From Bugula neritina (lineage: Eukaryota; Bryozoa; Gymnolaemata; Cheilostomatida; Bugulidae), in NCBI GenBank assembly GCA_964035545.1, contig OZ037765.1:4091698-4155697 (forward strand): 64,000 nt of DNA. Direction: 5' to 3'. Both the position numbers and the translations under genes were made by a program. The notes beneath the pieces were generated by a model. It was given only the letters and a program-made list of their open reading frames with translations, was not told the origin of the DNA and ran no database searches. Within the stretch, counting starts at the first letter, position 1. Each line of letters begins with the position of its first letter. This document shows, in pieces, positions 10,953-23,543 of the stretch.

Positions 10953-13900
10953 GTAGGTAACTTTAAAGCCACAAAACTTTGGAAAGATTTCAATGCAGTT
11001 TTTAACTTTTGGCCCAACATATTTCGGTTTTGATAGCCGGTGTTAGAAACCGATTTTTCAGCAAGAGCTGCAAAAACATTTCAATGCAGCTTATTTTAAC
11101 TTTTGGCCCAATACATATGGGTTTTGATAGCTAGTGTTAAAAACATATTCAATAGTTTGCAAAAGCTTTAGTTAGTTGGGAGAAGATGTCATTAGTTATC
11201 AATATAACCAATGAAAATGTGTTATTTTAGAGCCAGTGTTGACATACAGCAATGACACTGACATAGCCACCCCAACAGAGGAAACCATCACAGTACCTCT
11301 ACCAAACATCACTTCATCTGGATATGACTCCATGGTTATTGTTGTTGAAAAGTTGTCATCCAGGAAAAAGAGGTCCATTACTGTAGATAGCATAGACAAT
11401 GTGACTGTTTATATAACAGCATCATTTCCTGTTACCAACTACCCATCCTCACTTAGTGTTGGTGATAACCAGACATATGGTGGATACTGGAACAGACCTC
11501 TAGACAACCAATACTCTTATCACATTGCTGTTGGATTCAAGGCTAAGACTGAAGATGATGTTTTAAAGTTTACCACTATTCCTGGTGCAGAGTCTGTAAG
11601 ATGTGAGTGTGTGGCTGAGCATGGTACTAGACTTCATTGTGTGTTCAGATTTTTAGTTTAGGTTTCAGTTGAATTAAAGATCAGTGTGCTCACTTGTCTC
11701 TGTATATTGAGATAGCATGAAGAGATCATTTACTCATGTGTATATTATACAGTGAAAGGAGCTCCTCCTGGCGATAGAACTACTGTAGCAGCAATAACAC
11801 AGAAACCGGGGGGTATGGGAGGAATTATTGGGGGTGTCGTCGGAGGACTCACAGCTCTGGTTATAGTGGTGGTGGTAGTGGCTGTAGTTATGAAGAGACG
11901 TAAGAAGTAAGTAACTCGTATGTGTAGAACTGTTTCTGTTAATAACGTAATAATATGTTGAATATATATTAGTATCTGTTACATTTTAGCTCGGGTTCTG
12001 AAGATCCTAAACCCTCTTCATCTTCTCACCTCCGCCGACCTGTCTCAGAGAAACCTGGCAGTAAGTAATACTATAGTTATTCTGTGTAGCTTTGTGGATA
12101 CACTTCAGATCGTAAAAGGCTTGTTTTTGATTATAATAGGACTATACGAGTATCTACATGGTAACCCACGAAGCCATCGGAAAACTGAAATCGAATGACT
12201 GAATGTCATTGATAGTTCTTGGTTACCATTTTATACTATACCTATGCATTATTAAAGCTGATGAGTCACGTGAAAATAATTGAAATTTAAAAAATGATTA
12301 AATATTTCTAAACATGGAACAGTAATTTAGTTTAAAATTTTTCTTTTTGTTTGTTGACAAATTGTTACTGCAGTTTTAGACGACTTATCAAACAGAAATC
12401 TTTTAGCATCTACAGCTCCATAATATACAGTTTACAGTAGTTTTCTCTTCTTAAAAGCTGAATTAACAAGTCAATATGCAGCAACTGGGAAAAGTTAAAT
12501 TAGGATTTTCATTGAATGATCATCCTAACCGTTTATAGCTTTTTTTCAAGGTTAGAATCCTGATTCTTAATTTTGTTTTGATTTTTTTCTCATAATCTAT
12601 AATTGTACACCACTGCTGTATGTTTGTCTGTTTTATAGAAGCCTCTAAGCCTATAAGTAGTACTGCACCTTCTTCTACAGTACCTGAAGCCACAACTCTT
12701 GTCAGGGAGAATAACAGTGCTGAGGGGTCACATGATCAACATACAGACAACACGTATGAGAATACAGCTAAACTAAGTCCAGCTGCATCACAACCTCTGC
12801 TCATTCCACAACTTCACTCAATTATTAGTGCGGAAATCAGCACCTTCCAGAAAGACTCTTTCAAAGAAGAGTTTTTGGTTAGTTTTTACAATTATTGAAC
12901 TTATAAACTCTTGATATATAATGTATGGTGTCCGATAAAAGTTACACAGGAAAAAAGGGCACAGGTGGCAAAGTAGGTAAAACTGGCGCATTTTCAATAT
13001 CAAACTCATGGCTTTAGAATGGGGGTTTGTGCTATGAATTGGAGGTTTGGGGTTGTAGGATTAGGGTTTGAGGTTTGAGAAAATTGAACATCAGTGTGCC
13101 AACGTTACCTACTTTCCATTTGTGCCATTATTATCTAAAGTGATATTTTAGGGCTAGATAGTTTGTATTAAGGCCTGGCCTCACGCCCATGACAATCACA
13201 CAAAATTCGTGTGAATATTTTTTGTGAGTTATCCTCTCGTTGTGACCAGCCACACACTCGTCGGACGAAACACATAATGAATAGTCCGCGAATGAGTCTT
13301 GCACGAGATACAAACAGCAGAAAATTGCCAGACACAGAAACGTGATAGAAATGAAATAATGTTATAATTTTCAGATTTAGGGTCGATGTGCCACCAAGAG
13401 AGTCTATTTATCACTAGAGAAACTTCACCGAGTTAAGTCGAGTAAATATCGTTATATTTGAATACAAGAATACATAATAAAATCTAATATACAACAGTAA
13501 TAATACGCACATCTATTTAATTTACAGCACTATCCTCAACTGAGCTAGTAGCGCGAAGCTGCTACTATTACTCATCAACAGCCTAGCTAATTGGCTAATA
13601 CATTGTTCCGGGTCAATACGCAACCTTGCGTATTGTGTTGCTGGTAGCTCCACGAGCCACCACACTGCCCCCTCCAGCAGAAAGCCCTCTTTCTGATAAA
13701 AATATAATTCACATAAAAAAACGTATACTTCGTCGTGGGGGGGGGAGAGAACAGCATAAAAGTATATACAAAAAAAACAACAACCGATAAAATATACAGG
13801 TATATATAAAACGTGCACAATATGTAATAAGTAAGAGAAGGTCCTATTTACATGTAGAGTACGTGCCACCATAACGGTAGGGAATGCCACAGAGAGGTAG

Positions 13901-16900
13901 GGGAAGAGTAGTATGGAGTTGGAGATAGACTCAAGTTAACTGTGGGCCGCACGCTTCATGCGTTTAATAGACTCCTGTAGATATTTGAGTTCACTGGATG
14001 CAGCCTGCACCCGCGGGGCCAGTCTGTACACTTCTTGCTCCAAGTCGTGTGCCCTAGCTTCTACTTCACGTAGGTTGCGGGCCAAGGGGGACGAGCGAGA
14101 GGAAGTCGGCTGTCTGTGTCTTTTCCGTTCTGAAGATGGAAGGGGAGGAGGGAGTGTATACGCATTCGTGTCTACCCTCTGTAGTACGACACGAGGAAAG
14201 GTATGCGGGTGGCGTAGAGGACTGTGAGGTGGAGAGTTAGTAGACTGTATAGGTTTCTCTGCGGCTCCAGAGATGATGGGTCGCGGGTAAGGAAAGCCTT
14301 GCTCCAGGCGAGATAGCCGAGCTGGGTCAGTGATGAGTGGTTTGATGGCGTTGAGAAATGCAGGATAGGATGATTCGTCTACTTCGTAGACGTGTCCTTG
14401 ATAACACTGCATAGTGCGTTGGTGACGCAGTAGGTAATCACGATTGTAACTATATTCTCCGCAGGGGCAGAACGTGGTGATGTTATGCTGCGGCAAGTGT
14501 ACTTTCAGCCTGCGGTGGGTTGTAAATCGCTGCTGGCAGAGGTTGCATTCGCGGTTATCCTCACCTCCTTGATGAGTCCTAATCTCTCTCTTTGTGGCAG
14601 GGGTAATCCAGTTGGAGGTTGCTTCCAACTGCGGTGGCAGTTGCCTGGTTGTAGAAGTTGTTGGGGCCGGCTCTGGGTCCCACGCCATCTCTAGAGAAGG
14701 CATGCCCGGAGAGACGGGCGCGAGTGTGTCTACAAAAGTAGAATTATTGTTAGATCGCGGTGGATCTTTACAACATAATTCTAGTGACTGTCGACTGTTG
14801 CTAGCCTGAGAGTCACAGCTTTTGGAATGCACTCGAGGAACCGATGAATCATGTGTGGACTGACCAAGAACAGTGTCTAGCTCCAGGTCTAACAGACCGT
14901 CGGCCATTACAGTGTCCTCATCGTCATTCACATGAAACGTGGTTCCCAGTAATTCTGATTCAATCTGCTGAATTAGTTCAGAATTTACTGGCATCGAGCT
15001 CGTTTCCATGAATAGGAATACAAGACTTATACTGGCTTACCTGGGAACTCGGTATTAATGTCCATACTCAACGTTCTTGGTAAGATTGGAGCTGGTTGTG
15101 AGATACGTCTGCCTTTGGCGATGTCAGCGTAAGAAAAGGCTGAGCATCGTTTCTGAGGCACGAGGTCGGAACTATTTGCTTTACGCGCATTAATTCCTCC
15201 CACTATTCCGCCCTCGCAAAAGTTGATATTTGCGTGGGGTTCACAACTCCAACATTTTATCGTACGGTTTTCCCCTAGACTTTCATGTGCGCCGCTTCTA
15301 ATGCAGTCACATACGAAGTCTTTTAAATATGGTGGGGGTTTCCTCGTACGCTGTCCTCGCTCTAGGGGGGGTGACACGCTCGCCGGTTCGTTAGTAGGGG
15401 CCTCTAATGGCGTCTCTACTTCACCGTTAGCGGTCACCTCTTCTTGTTCTCCGGATGGAGCCCCTCCCTCCGTGGGGGTTTGCACTTCCGGAACCGGCTC
15501 GGTTTCTGGAAGTGACGGAATTAGACTTGGCGGTGGCGGACACGCTTCTGTTGACAAAAGCTGCCGCTCCTCCCTCACCAAGTTTTCTTCCCGCGCTATG
15601 ACCACTTCGTATTCAGGTCCATGCCGCCGTCGCCCGCGCGTTGTTGTCTGCCTCCTGGGCTCTAACAACGGGGGGGCTTCTCCCACTCCGTCGGGGCTAG
15701 CCCAATACGGTTTCAAGCGAGACTCATTCTGGATAGACACCTGTCCTGAGCGCTCAATCTTGTACGTATGATTGGGCATAGCCTCGACGACCACGTAGGG
15801 TCCTACGAACTTAGGCTTCAGTTTATCAGCCTGTCCGCGACGCCTACGGTAATTGACCATCCACACCTTATCTCCCGTTTGATAGAGAGGTGGTTCATCG
15901 GAATCTTCGTGTCGCACCTTCCACTGCCGTTCGCGCAGTATATCGTGTGCGGCCTTCATCCGTTCCACTAGTTCACTGGCATACTCGTGAACCGAGTTGT
16001 CTTGCTCTGGAACGTGGTAGGTGATATGGTCAGGGACACGAGTCTCTCTCCCGAGCATCAAGAGGTTTGGGGTCTCACCAGTACTGGTGTGTGGGGTGCT
16101 ACGGTATGCACGCATGACTTGCGGCAACACCGTATCCCATTCCTCATGACCTCGTCCAAGGAGGAGACTCCGGAGCGCATCACCTAGCATCCGGTAATTG
16201 CGCTCCACCACCCCGTTACCTTGAGGGTGGTAGGGGGTGGTCCTGCTCTGATTTACTCCCCAGAGGTGGCAAAGGTCGCTCATCAGTTGAGACTGGAATT
16301 GAGTGCCTTGATCAGAGTGTATCTGTTCGGGAAGCCCAAAATAACAGAACACATGTTGGTCTAGTGCCCTGGCCACTGTTGGGGCTGATGCATCTGGGAT
16401 AGCCAGAGCATCCGCCCACCGAGTAAAGTGGTCGGTTAGTACTAGGATCCAATTATTGCCTCTGGGGGTCAGGGGCATGGGTCCGACCAGGTCTACAGCG
16501 ACTACTTGCCAGGGCCTACCAGCATATAGCCTCCGCCATCCTGCTTCACCAGGGGGGCGGCTATGCTTACTGGCCTGGCAGATCTCACACTGTTTGACTC
16601 TGAGCCGGACGTCACGCTCCAATTGTGGCCAATACCACCGGAGTCGTAATTTGGACATCACTCTCTTGACCCCTGCGTGGGCCTGTTTGTGAGTATCCCA
16701 AATCAACTCACGGCGGATGGCCGTGGGGCAGACTACCCTCTTCCTCTCCGGGTGTCTGCCGCTGGCAGCTAGAGAGATGGTTAGTAACCCATCCTGCCCG
16801 ATCCGCAGCGAGTCCCAACGCTGACAGTATAGCCGGAACTCGGCGCATCCCTGTCGTATGCCTTCCTCGCTGGGTCGTCGCCCTTCCTTTTTGGCCCGGT

Positions 16901-19900
16901 ATATGTCTGCCACGACTCCAGGCAGCTCTTCTTGGAGCTTCTTCAGCTCTCGAACATTAACGGCCAGTACAGGGTTGGCGCGGAGGTTTTGTACACCCTC
17001 CGGGGACTCATCAACTCCCTGCCTGAGTTGACCCTGGTCCCAGTCAAACGGTGCTCTGTGGTGAGCCAGCGTCTCCAACTCGCATCGCGGGGGACCTCCA
17101 TCCCTCCTCTCGATGTTGAGACACTGTTTGCAACCTCCATCAGGTCGGCGACTCAACCCATCCGCATTGCTGTGTCTCTTGCCCGGTCGATGTTCGATCC
17201 GGTAACGGAATTCAGCTAGGATTTCGAGCCACCGGGCGACCTGACTAGAGGGCTCTGCTCCCTTGCACAACCAGATCAGCGAGGCATGATCCGTACGCAG
17301 CCGGAACTTCCTGCCGTATAGGTATGGTCTGAAGTGTTTCACTGACTTGATTACTGCCAGCAGCTCCTTGCGGGTAGTGCAGTAATTTCGTTCAGCGGGT
17401 GAGAGAGACTTGCTGTAGTAGGCTACTACTACCTCTCGGCCTTCCTGCACTTGTGACAGCACAGCGCCAACATTTTGGTCACTGGCGTCCGTGTCGAGGA
17501 TGTTTTCCAGAGTGGGGTCTGGGTAGGCCAAGATGGGCGCCGTTAGTAGGCAGCCCTTGAGGCGGTCGAACGCTCCTTGTTCGACTGGGGTCCACTGCCA
17601 CGTCACTCCCTTTGCGGTGAGCCGGTTTAACGGCTGGGCTATGCCCGCAAAGTCCGGTATGTATTGCCTGTAATACCCTACCAGCCCCAAGAAAGCCCGG
17701 AGTCCGGTCAAGTCTTGGGGGGTGACCCAGTCTTCTACTGCCCGTACTTTTTCGGGATCCGTTGCCACGCCGTTTCGACCGACAACGTGCCCCAGGTACT
17801 TGACCTCCGGCTGCAATAGAGCGCACTTGGAAGGTTTGAGCTTAAGACCGGCACCTCGGAGTCTCTCGAAAACCTCCTGCAGACGACTGACATGTGTCTC
17901 GAAGTCTGGAGAGATTACGATGACATCATCGAGGTAGACCAGCAGTGTCTTCCAATGGAGTCCGCTAAGGACTTGTTCCATCAGCCTCTGGAAGGTGGCT
18001 GGGGCGGAGGTTAACCCGAAGGGCAGCACCTTCCACTTCCACAGCTCGTCCCGTGTGATAAACGCCGCTTTCTCCTGGGCGTCGGGACTCAGAGGGACTT
18101 GCCAATAGCCACTCAGCAAGTCTAATGTACTGAAGTACTTGCTGCCGGCTAGGGCGTCCAAGGACTCGTCAATACGAGGTAGAGGATAGGCGTCCTGTAT
18201 GGTTACGTTATTGAGTTTGCGGTAATCCACACAGAACCGCCAACTGCCGTCTTTCTTCCGGACCAGTACGACCGGTGAGCTCCACGCACTATGGGCGGGC
18301 TCTATGAGGCCGCGGTCCAGAAGATCCCGTACTTGTCGGCTAACCTCCTTCTCTTTTTCCGGCCCCAGCCTGCGTGTGGGCTGCCGGACAGGGACTGTCC
18401 CTGCAGTCAGCGGTATTTCGTGTCTGACAACTCCAGTCAGCCCCACGTCATGATCTCCGCTACTGAACACATCACCGTAGTCGCGTAGCAACTTCGCCAT
18501 GGCTTGGCGTTCCTTGTTGCTCGCGCAGCCGCCACTGGCTGTTTCGTATAACTTCCGGAGATGTGTTGGGACTGCCCCTCGTCCCTGAATAGGGTGTCGA
18601 GGGGGTGCCTCCGTCGCGTCACCCAGCGACGGGCCCACGCCCTCTTCCTGGACGGAGTGGAACCGGCCCAGCATTGACCCAGCTGGGAGCTCAATGGGCT
18701 CAGTAAAGGGGCTGACACACTGCACTAAGACCTCCCCTCGCTCAGTTAGTCGGTTTAAACTACTGGCGAGTTGGATCCTTTCGTGCGCGCCTTCAACGAC
18801 CCCGAGCCTGGCTATCCGGTTGCTGTTCACTCGGCAGTGGATAGTAGCTCTGGAGCGTCCGGGCACGGTGCAGTTTCGAACTACCTGAACACCGCCCACC
18901 AGAGGACGCCCAAACTTATCCACACAGGCGAGTTCTCGCCCGCCCATCAGCACCACCGACTTGCTAAAGTCTATTCGGCACTGGTGTTGCTTCAAGAAGG
19001 GCATTCCGAGGATAGCGTCTTCCTCCAGTTGGCCTATGACAAAGGTCTCCTGTACAGCCTGGTCTCGGACACGCCCAGGGATCTCGATAATACCATAAAA
19101 GGGGATACATGACCCGTCTGCCAGGGTGCCATGTTCCCCAGTATACGGTCGTACCCTATCCCTGTCCCGGCGGGGCAGTGCCTCAAAGACTCTACGACTG
19201 AGAAGGTTGGTAGTACAACCGGAGTCGAGCAGGAAAGTGACGGCGTTGCCGGCCACCTTTCCGGGTAGGAAATAGCTCTCTCCATGTGGTTGTACTTTCA
19301 CCCCCCCCCCCCGCATGTGCTGTCCGGGATTGGCAGGACGGCGGGGGTTTCACCCGTGGTTTACGGGGTTTCCGGCGGCGAGGTTGGTGCCGGCGGGGTT
19401 TGGGGCTCTCCACTGGGCCTTCTGGCTCCATTTCAGTGGCGGGCTCCTCTTCCCGAGGTAACCGGTGGAACCGGTTGGCGAGTGGCAGGGAGAAGGTACT
19501 CGGCCGTTGTGCGGGCCTACTAGTCCTGCGTGGTACCTGCCACTCGGGTGGAGTGTTCCGTCGTGTCCGTACGGACAGACGACGGCGTGTCCCACCATAC
19601 TCCTTCAGTTGCGGCTCGCGGGGAGGGAGAGTGTCCGCGGGCCGTGACAGTTTAACGCTCCCTGGTATTGGGGTCGTCCTTTCTGTCCCTGGTCCTGACC
19701 AGCGCTACTCCAGCCCTGCCCCACAGGCGTTGGTGGCACCCGCAGGGCCTGACCGGGGCCAGCACCGGCCAGAATGGTTACCAGTTGTCCCAGCATCTCT
19801 ACCATACGGTCCACTTCGGCTTCCAGCGGGAGGGCTTCGGGACCTGTCGTAGCCCTGGCAGCGCTGACTCCAACTACTGGTGGGTTCCGTTGTGCTCGAT

Positions 19901-22004
19901 GCATTTGGGTAGCCAACAGGTAAGCTTCTCCAGCCTTCAGGGCATCCTCTATTCTGGTTATCCCTTTAGCTCGTAGTTGATGGTGTAGGCCCAGGTCGTT
20001 TAGTGACTGGACAAAGGCGTCATAGGTGTAACGCTCTTGGTGCTGTGCTGGCAGATCGCTATACGCAATCTGTGCCAGCTTCTTCACCGTCGCGGCATGT
20101 TCTTGCAGCGAGGTCCGCGGGGAGCGGCACAATCTCTCTAGCTTGGTCCTAGCGTCTATTGCGGAGATGCCAAAACGGGCCCGCAGCGCAGCCAGTATCC
20201 CGTTTACGTCCGTTCCCACTCCGTACGGCTTGGCTTGTTCCGTCACCGCTCTCCGCAATTGGATAAGGGCCACTCTATGCGGCCATTGAGCAATCTCCAT
20301 TACCTCTCTAAATTCTTGTATAAATTGTTCGACATCTTCCGACCCAGTAAAGGTGGGAGCTTTCAAGCAATATCTATAAGCTTCTTCTCCCTCACGATTC
20401 ACAGGATTAACATCATTTCTACGCTCACCTTCTACTGGGGGTGGTTGCATTCTAGCATTTTCAGTCTCCATCTTTGATGTACACTATCCCACCGCTGCCA
20501 CCACTGTTATAATTTTCAGATTTAGGGTCGATGTGCCACCAAGAGAGTCTATTTATCACTAGAGAAACCTCACCGAGTTAAGTCGAGTAGATATCGTTAT
20601 ATTTGAATACAAGAATACATAATAAAATCTAATATACAACAGTAATAATACGCACGTCTATTTAATTTACAGCACTATCCTCAACTGAGCTAGTAGCGCG
20701 AAGCTGCTACTATTACTCATCAACAGCCTAGCTAATTGGCTAATACATTGTTCCGGGTCAATATGCAACCTTGCGTATTGTGTTGCTGGTAGCTCCACGA
20801 GCCACCACAATAATCACTGTTGTTGAAGTTTTGTTAACCAATCAAATGGTGCTCATCGTCAATTACGATTTTTTTTTGTCCATTGTTTTCGAACCCGATT
20901 TCGTTTGAATTCCCTGAAATTTGATCGTAAGTTTGTGTTTTCGTGTCAAGTAGATGATTTCGTGTGATTCTCACAAGTGTGTGGCCAGGCCCTACTTTAC
21001 TCATCAGTTAACTTAGTTTAATTATTTTCCAATAAAATTGAATATTTTTCAGCAAATCAAGGCTCCTGCTCTGCCTTGTAAAGTTGGCCGGTTGCCAGAA
21101 AATGTGAAGAGAAACAGATTCAAGAATATCATTGCAGGTAACATTTGGAGAAGAAAAGCTGCTTGTTTCTAACATTCTAAAAGTTTAATTTAATTTGTGA
21201 GTTTCTAAAGAATTTTTGTGCATACAAATGTGAAGGTCATGTGAAGGTGACATGCTGGATTACGAGTTTCTACAAAATATTTGCACAATGACATCATACT
21301 ATCTTAATGCTATCTATTTGTAAAAGGGTATGTATTATAAATTTCATACTTGTAATATAGGATATGTTTCACAACTAAAATCCTCTCCTAAATATTCAAC
21401 TCTCACTTATGTTTAGCTGATGAAACACGAGTGAAGCTGAAGGTGGATGAGTATGCCTCAGACTATGCCAATGCCAACTATATTCAAGTATGTTACTATT
21501 TATTAGATACTCTTTCCAGCATTTGTTGAGACACTCTTTGTTTATTCAATAGCAGCTGAAGTACATTTGCTACATGATTGTTGATTCAGATGTGGTAGTG
21601 ATGGAAATGGTTCTTATTTATATTGGCTCAAATGTTTCAAAGTTGTACTTTAGTAAAAATAAGCAAACATGTAGCTTGGAAATCAATTCAATTCATTGTC
21701 TTCAATAGTTATTATCAATTTGCCATCTTTATTCCATTTTATCTATCTAGTTTTAGTAATACTGATCATACAGTGTTATAATATTTATTAGATTATAATT
21801 CTGAATTATATATTTTAGAATTATCATGGACGTCAGAAGTTCATTGCCTGTCAAGGTACTTATATTACTATTACTACTATTATTATGTCTTAGATATTTG
21901 ATGTGTGCAATCGTGCGTGTTGTATATGATGTATATATAATATGATAATTATGGCTTCAAAATACATATAATATAATATAATTTCATATGGCTATAATAT
22001 TTAT

Positions 22005-22072
<68 letters not shown>

Positions 22073-23342
22073 TACTGATGACTAGAATACTAATTGCTGT
22101 GATTATGTTTACTGAGCTCTATTTTGTTGAGATTATCATATGATTGATATTTTGTTACAGCTACTCACCTGTTACTCAAAAGTGTCCAATGGTAAAGCTG
22201 CATTCATGTTTCCTTGTTGTTATCAGTGCTGCTATTGGTTACTATCTATTAGATTGCTAGTTAGTCTGCTATCCTCTGTCCAGTTACTATCCTCTCTTAT
22301 TGTGTTAATAATCCAACAATTAATATTAAGAGATTTCAACTGAGACATCGATGTGACTATGATCTCTATTATTCCTGTGTTTAATTTGTATAGTAAATCT
22401 AGTATGATGGGTTTGTGTCCACTTGTTTGGGTTACATTCAAGTAGCATCCATACCTTGTGGAATGCTTCTAGTCACAGATATTTTCAGTGAATTTAGTAT
22501 GTTGTGTATGTGTCTACTTGTTTGAGGTACATTCAACTAGCACACTTGCCTTGTACATTCCTGTAGTCAGCCATATAATGTAAAGCTTTTATGTATCTGC
22601 TGACTTGGTGTAATGTAGTTCAGTGTTCATGAAATATAATTTTATTTTTCTTCTTTAGAATTAAAATGTTGCAATGATTTATTAGTAATTATTACCTTTT
22701 AATTATCATCAGCAAAAAGTTGTATGTTTAATTACTGCATCTTATACAGTCATAACCAGCTGTAAGTCTCTCTCTCTTGTGTAGGGTGAGAGCTCCTAAC
22801 AGCTTTCACTGATTATAAAATGCTTAGAAATCAGGCACAATGCCTGGCAAAGTGTTAACTTTAAAATTTGTCTGCTTTGGTAAACCTGGAATAAATTTAA
22901 GTGAATTAATTTAGAGTGATTTCTCAATTCAATAAGCCTGAACTCTATTCAAGTGATTTTACTTGAAATAATTCAACATATTCCTAATATATTGCAGGAC
23001 CAAATGATGCGACCCTGGAAGACATGTGGAGACTAATCCATGACTCTGGTACTTCTACTATAGTGATGCTGACTAACCCAGTGGAGGCTACAAAGGTTGG
23101 ACTTCCTGTACAGTCTGCTCTGTGTTGTGTGAAATTATCAGCTGTTAGTTGTTAATATTGTATGTCTTGTGTTTGTAGAAAAAGTGCTCAGTTTACTGGC
23201 CTGACAGCAGCGCAGTTGGTGTGACCTTTGGAAAGTTCAAGGTCACTCTGATAGAAGAGCAGATGTTTGCGGAATATGTTGTCAGAAAACTTAAGTATAC
23301 TTTCAATAAGGTGAGTCAGACTACTTCTACTACTTCTACTAG

Positions 23343-23378
<36 letters not shown>

Positions 23379-23461
23379 CACTGCTACTACTACTACTACT
23401 ACCACTACTACCACTACTTCTACTACTACTACCACTGCTACTACTACTACTACTACTACTG

Positions 23462-23500
<39 letters not shown>

Positions 23501-23501
23501 T

Positions 23502-23543
<42 letters not shown>

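Larger units (their letters stand above)
13360..20809 (-). mobile_element. Ty3/Gypsy LTR retrotransposon G1 (nearly complete)
   Basis: 7,450 bp on the minus strand, with 305-bp LTRs beginning TG and ending CA, flanked by ATAA on both sides. Order in element sense: LTR, primer-binding site, gag (20471-19605), pol (protease, RT, RNase H, integrase; 19316-15027), ORF3 (15009-13936), purine tract, LTR. The LTRs differ at about four positions by eye, indicating a fairly recent insertion. A 12-nt G run before the protease breaks the frame that G3 keeps there, so this copy may be defective or misassembled at that point. It lies in an intron of gene A, antisense to it. Confidence 0.93.
13171..20992 (+). 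mobile_element. MITE with TA duplication, split by Gypsy element G1
   Basis: The outer ends are inverted (left AGGCCTGGCCTCAC, right end reverse complement GGGCCTGGCCACAC), flanked by TA at 13169-13170 and 20993-20994. The matching intron of gene B (around 57175) lacks it, giving an empty site. Removing the Gypsy insertion and its duplicated 4 bp leaves about 368 bp. The TA duplication suggests Tc1/mariner-like mobilisation. Confidence 0.7.

Noticed and set aside
13936-15009. ORF3 as an env gene, making G1 and G3 errantivirus-like
   Set aside because: It lacks a signal peptide, a transmembrane segment and a fusion-type region; it has zinc fingers and a coiled coil.
15223-19852. Many plus-strand ORFs of 60-190 codons across G1
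   Set aside because: They are antisense shadows of pol and gag; none has independent motifs. The same holds for the antisense ORFs in G2 and G3.
22161-22191. 31-nt AG...GT bounded segment conserved in A and B as a microexon
   Set aside because: Its length is not a multiple of three and would break the phase 1 junction between flanking D1 exons.
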